Assembly (NCBI GenBank): GCA_003427395.1 | Contig: BFEA01000005.1 | Location: forward strand, 326,348 to 390,347 | Length of the DNA: 64,000 nt | DNA from: Chara braunii | Taxonomy: Eukaryota > Streptophyta > Charophyceae > Charales > Characeae | Direction: 5' to 3' | Shown here: positions 63,901 to 64,000 of the stretch, piece after piece | How the letters are laid out: each line of letters opens with the position of its first letter | Position numbering within the stretch: position 1 is the stretch's first letter | Program-made: the position numbers and the translations under genes | The notes under the pieces: model-generated | The model's database searches: none | Seen by the model: only the letters and a program-made list of their open reading frames with translations | Told to the model about the DNA's origin: nothing

Positions 63901-64000
63901 ATGAAACTATTCCAGCATTGTCAATTATGAGCTTTTGGTGTGCTCTTATTTGGTGAAACTCGTGATGCAATTCTGCTATTGGTTCGAGGTCACGACTATC

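Overview
The window looks like gene-poor, repeat-packed nuclear DNA from a green-lineage eukaryote. A streptophyte alga such as a charophyte (Chara-like) is my best guess. The reasons are gypsy elements ending in chromodomains, a primer-binding site matching the plant-type initiator tRNA-Met 3' end with one mismatch, an L1-type LINE with a zinc-finger C-terminus, long (GA)n tracts, and a fragment resembling a plant or algal mitochondrial tRNA-Phe. The species name is inference. I see no convincing host protein-coding gene. Essentially every long reading frame is retroelement gag/pol, usually broken by stops and frameshifts.

Layout. 1-790: LTR-like repeat F1, related to the far right end. 975-1700: LTR-like repeat F3. 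1708-7612: gypsy-1 (+), whose pol has an in-frame deletion fusing reverse transcriptase to integrase. 9784-10760: 78-bp minisatellite containing a 461-base gap. 11393-18142: chromovirus A (+), with tandem duplications in gag and protease. 18823-20404: minisatellites, an inverted F3 copy and (GA)n. 20968-22972 and 25254-25987: two copies of a non-autonomous DNA element with terminal inverted repeats beside TTAA. 23540-26930: gypsy M1 (-), into whose zinc knuckle the second of those copies inserted. 26900-30755: chromovirus B (+), interrupted by a 305-bp insert carrying a mitochondrial-type tRNA-Phe fragment. 30756-35060: gypsy M2 (-), inserted into chromovirus B's chromodomain. 36238-45375: gypsy-2 (+), the most complete member of the gypsy-1 family, with LTRs and a 4-bp target duplication. 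45563-47030: solo M2-family LTR with about 675 bp of (AGT)n. 47830-48125: assembly artefact, a Nextera mate-pair junction adapter between two identical 129-bp copies. 48312-63004: gypsy-3 (+), with LTRs, PBS and target duplication, carrying a 5'-truncated L1-like LINE (50152-55717) in its leader. 63130-63900: second F1 LTR copy.

The elements form a nested stack: LINE inside gypsy-3 inside a palindromic repeat; TTAA element inside M1; M2 inside chromovirus B. Gypsy-1, -2 and -3 share one domain order (coiled-coil gag, RGG/zinc-knuckle, protease, RT, RNase H, integrase, chromodomain-like tail). All copies look defective. Even gypsy-2, with the longest frames, has YLDN instead of YLDD in RT, a lost zinc ligand in integrase and a 10-bp frameshifting duplication.

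The most interesting recurring signal is a 9-mer, ACTTACCTG in LTR sense orientation, in several unrelated LTR families downstream of the presumed promoter. It is the exact complement of a consensus 5' splice site and matches the 5' end of U1 snRNA. The most consequential practical observation is the adapter-marked misassembly at 47.8-48.1 kb.
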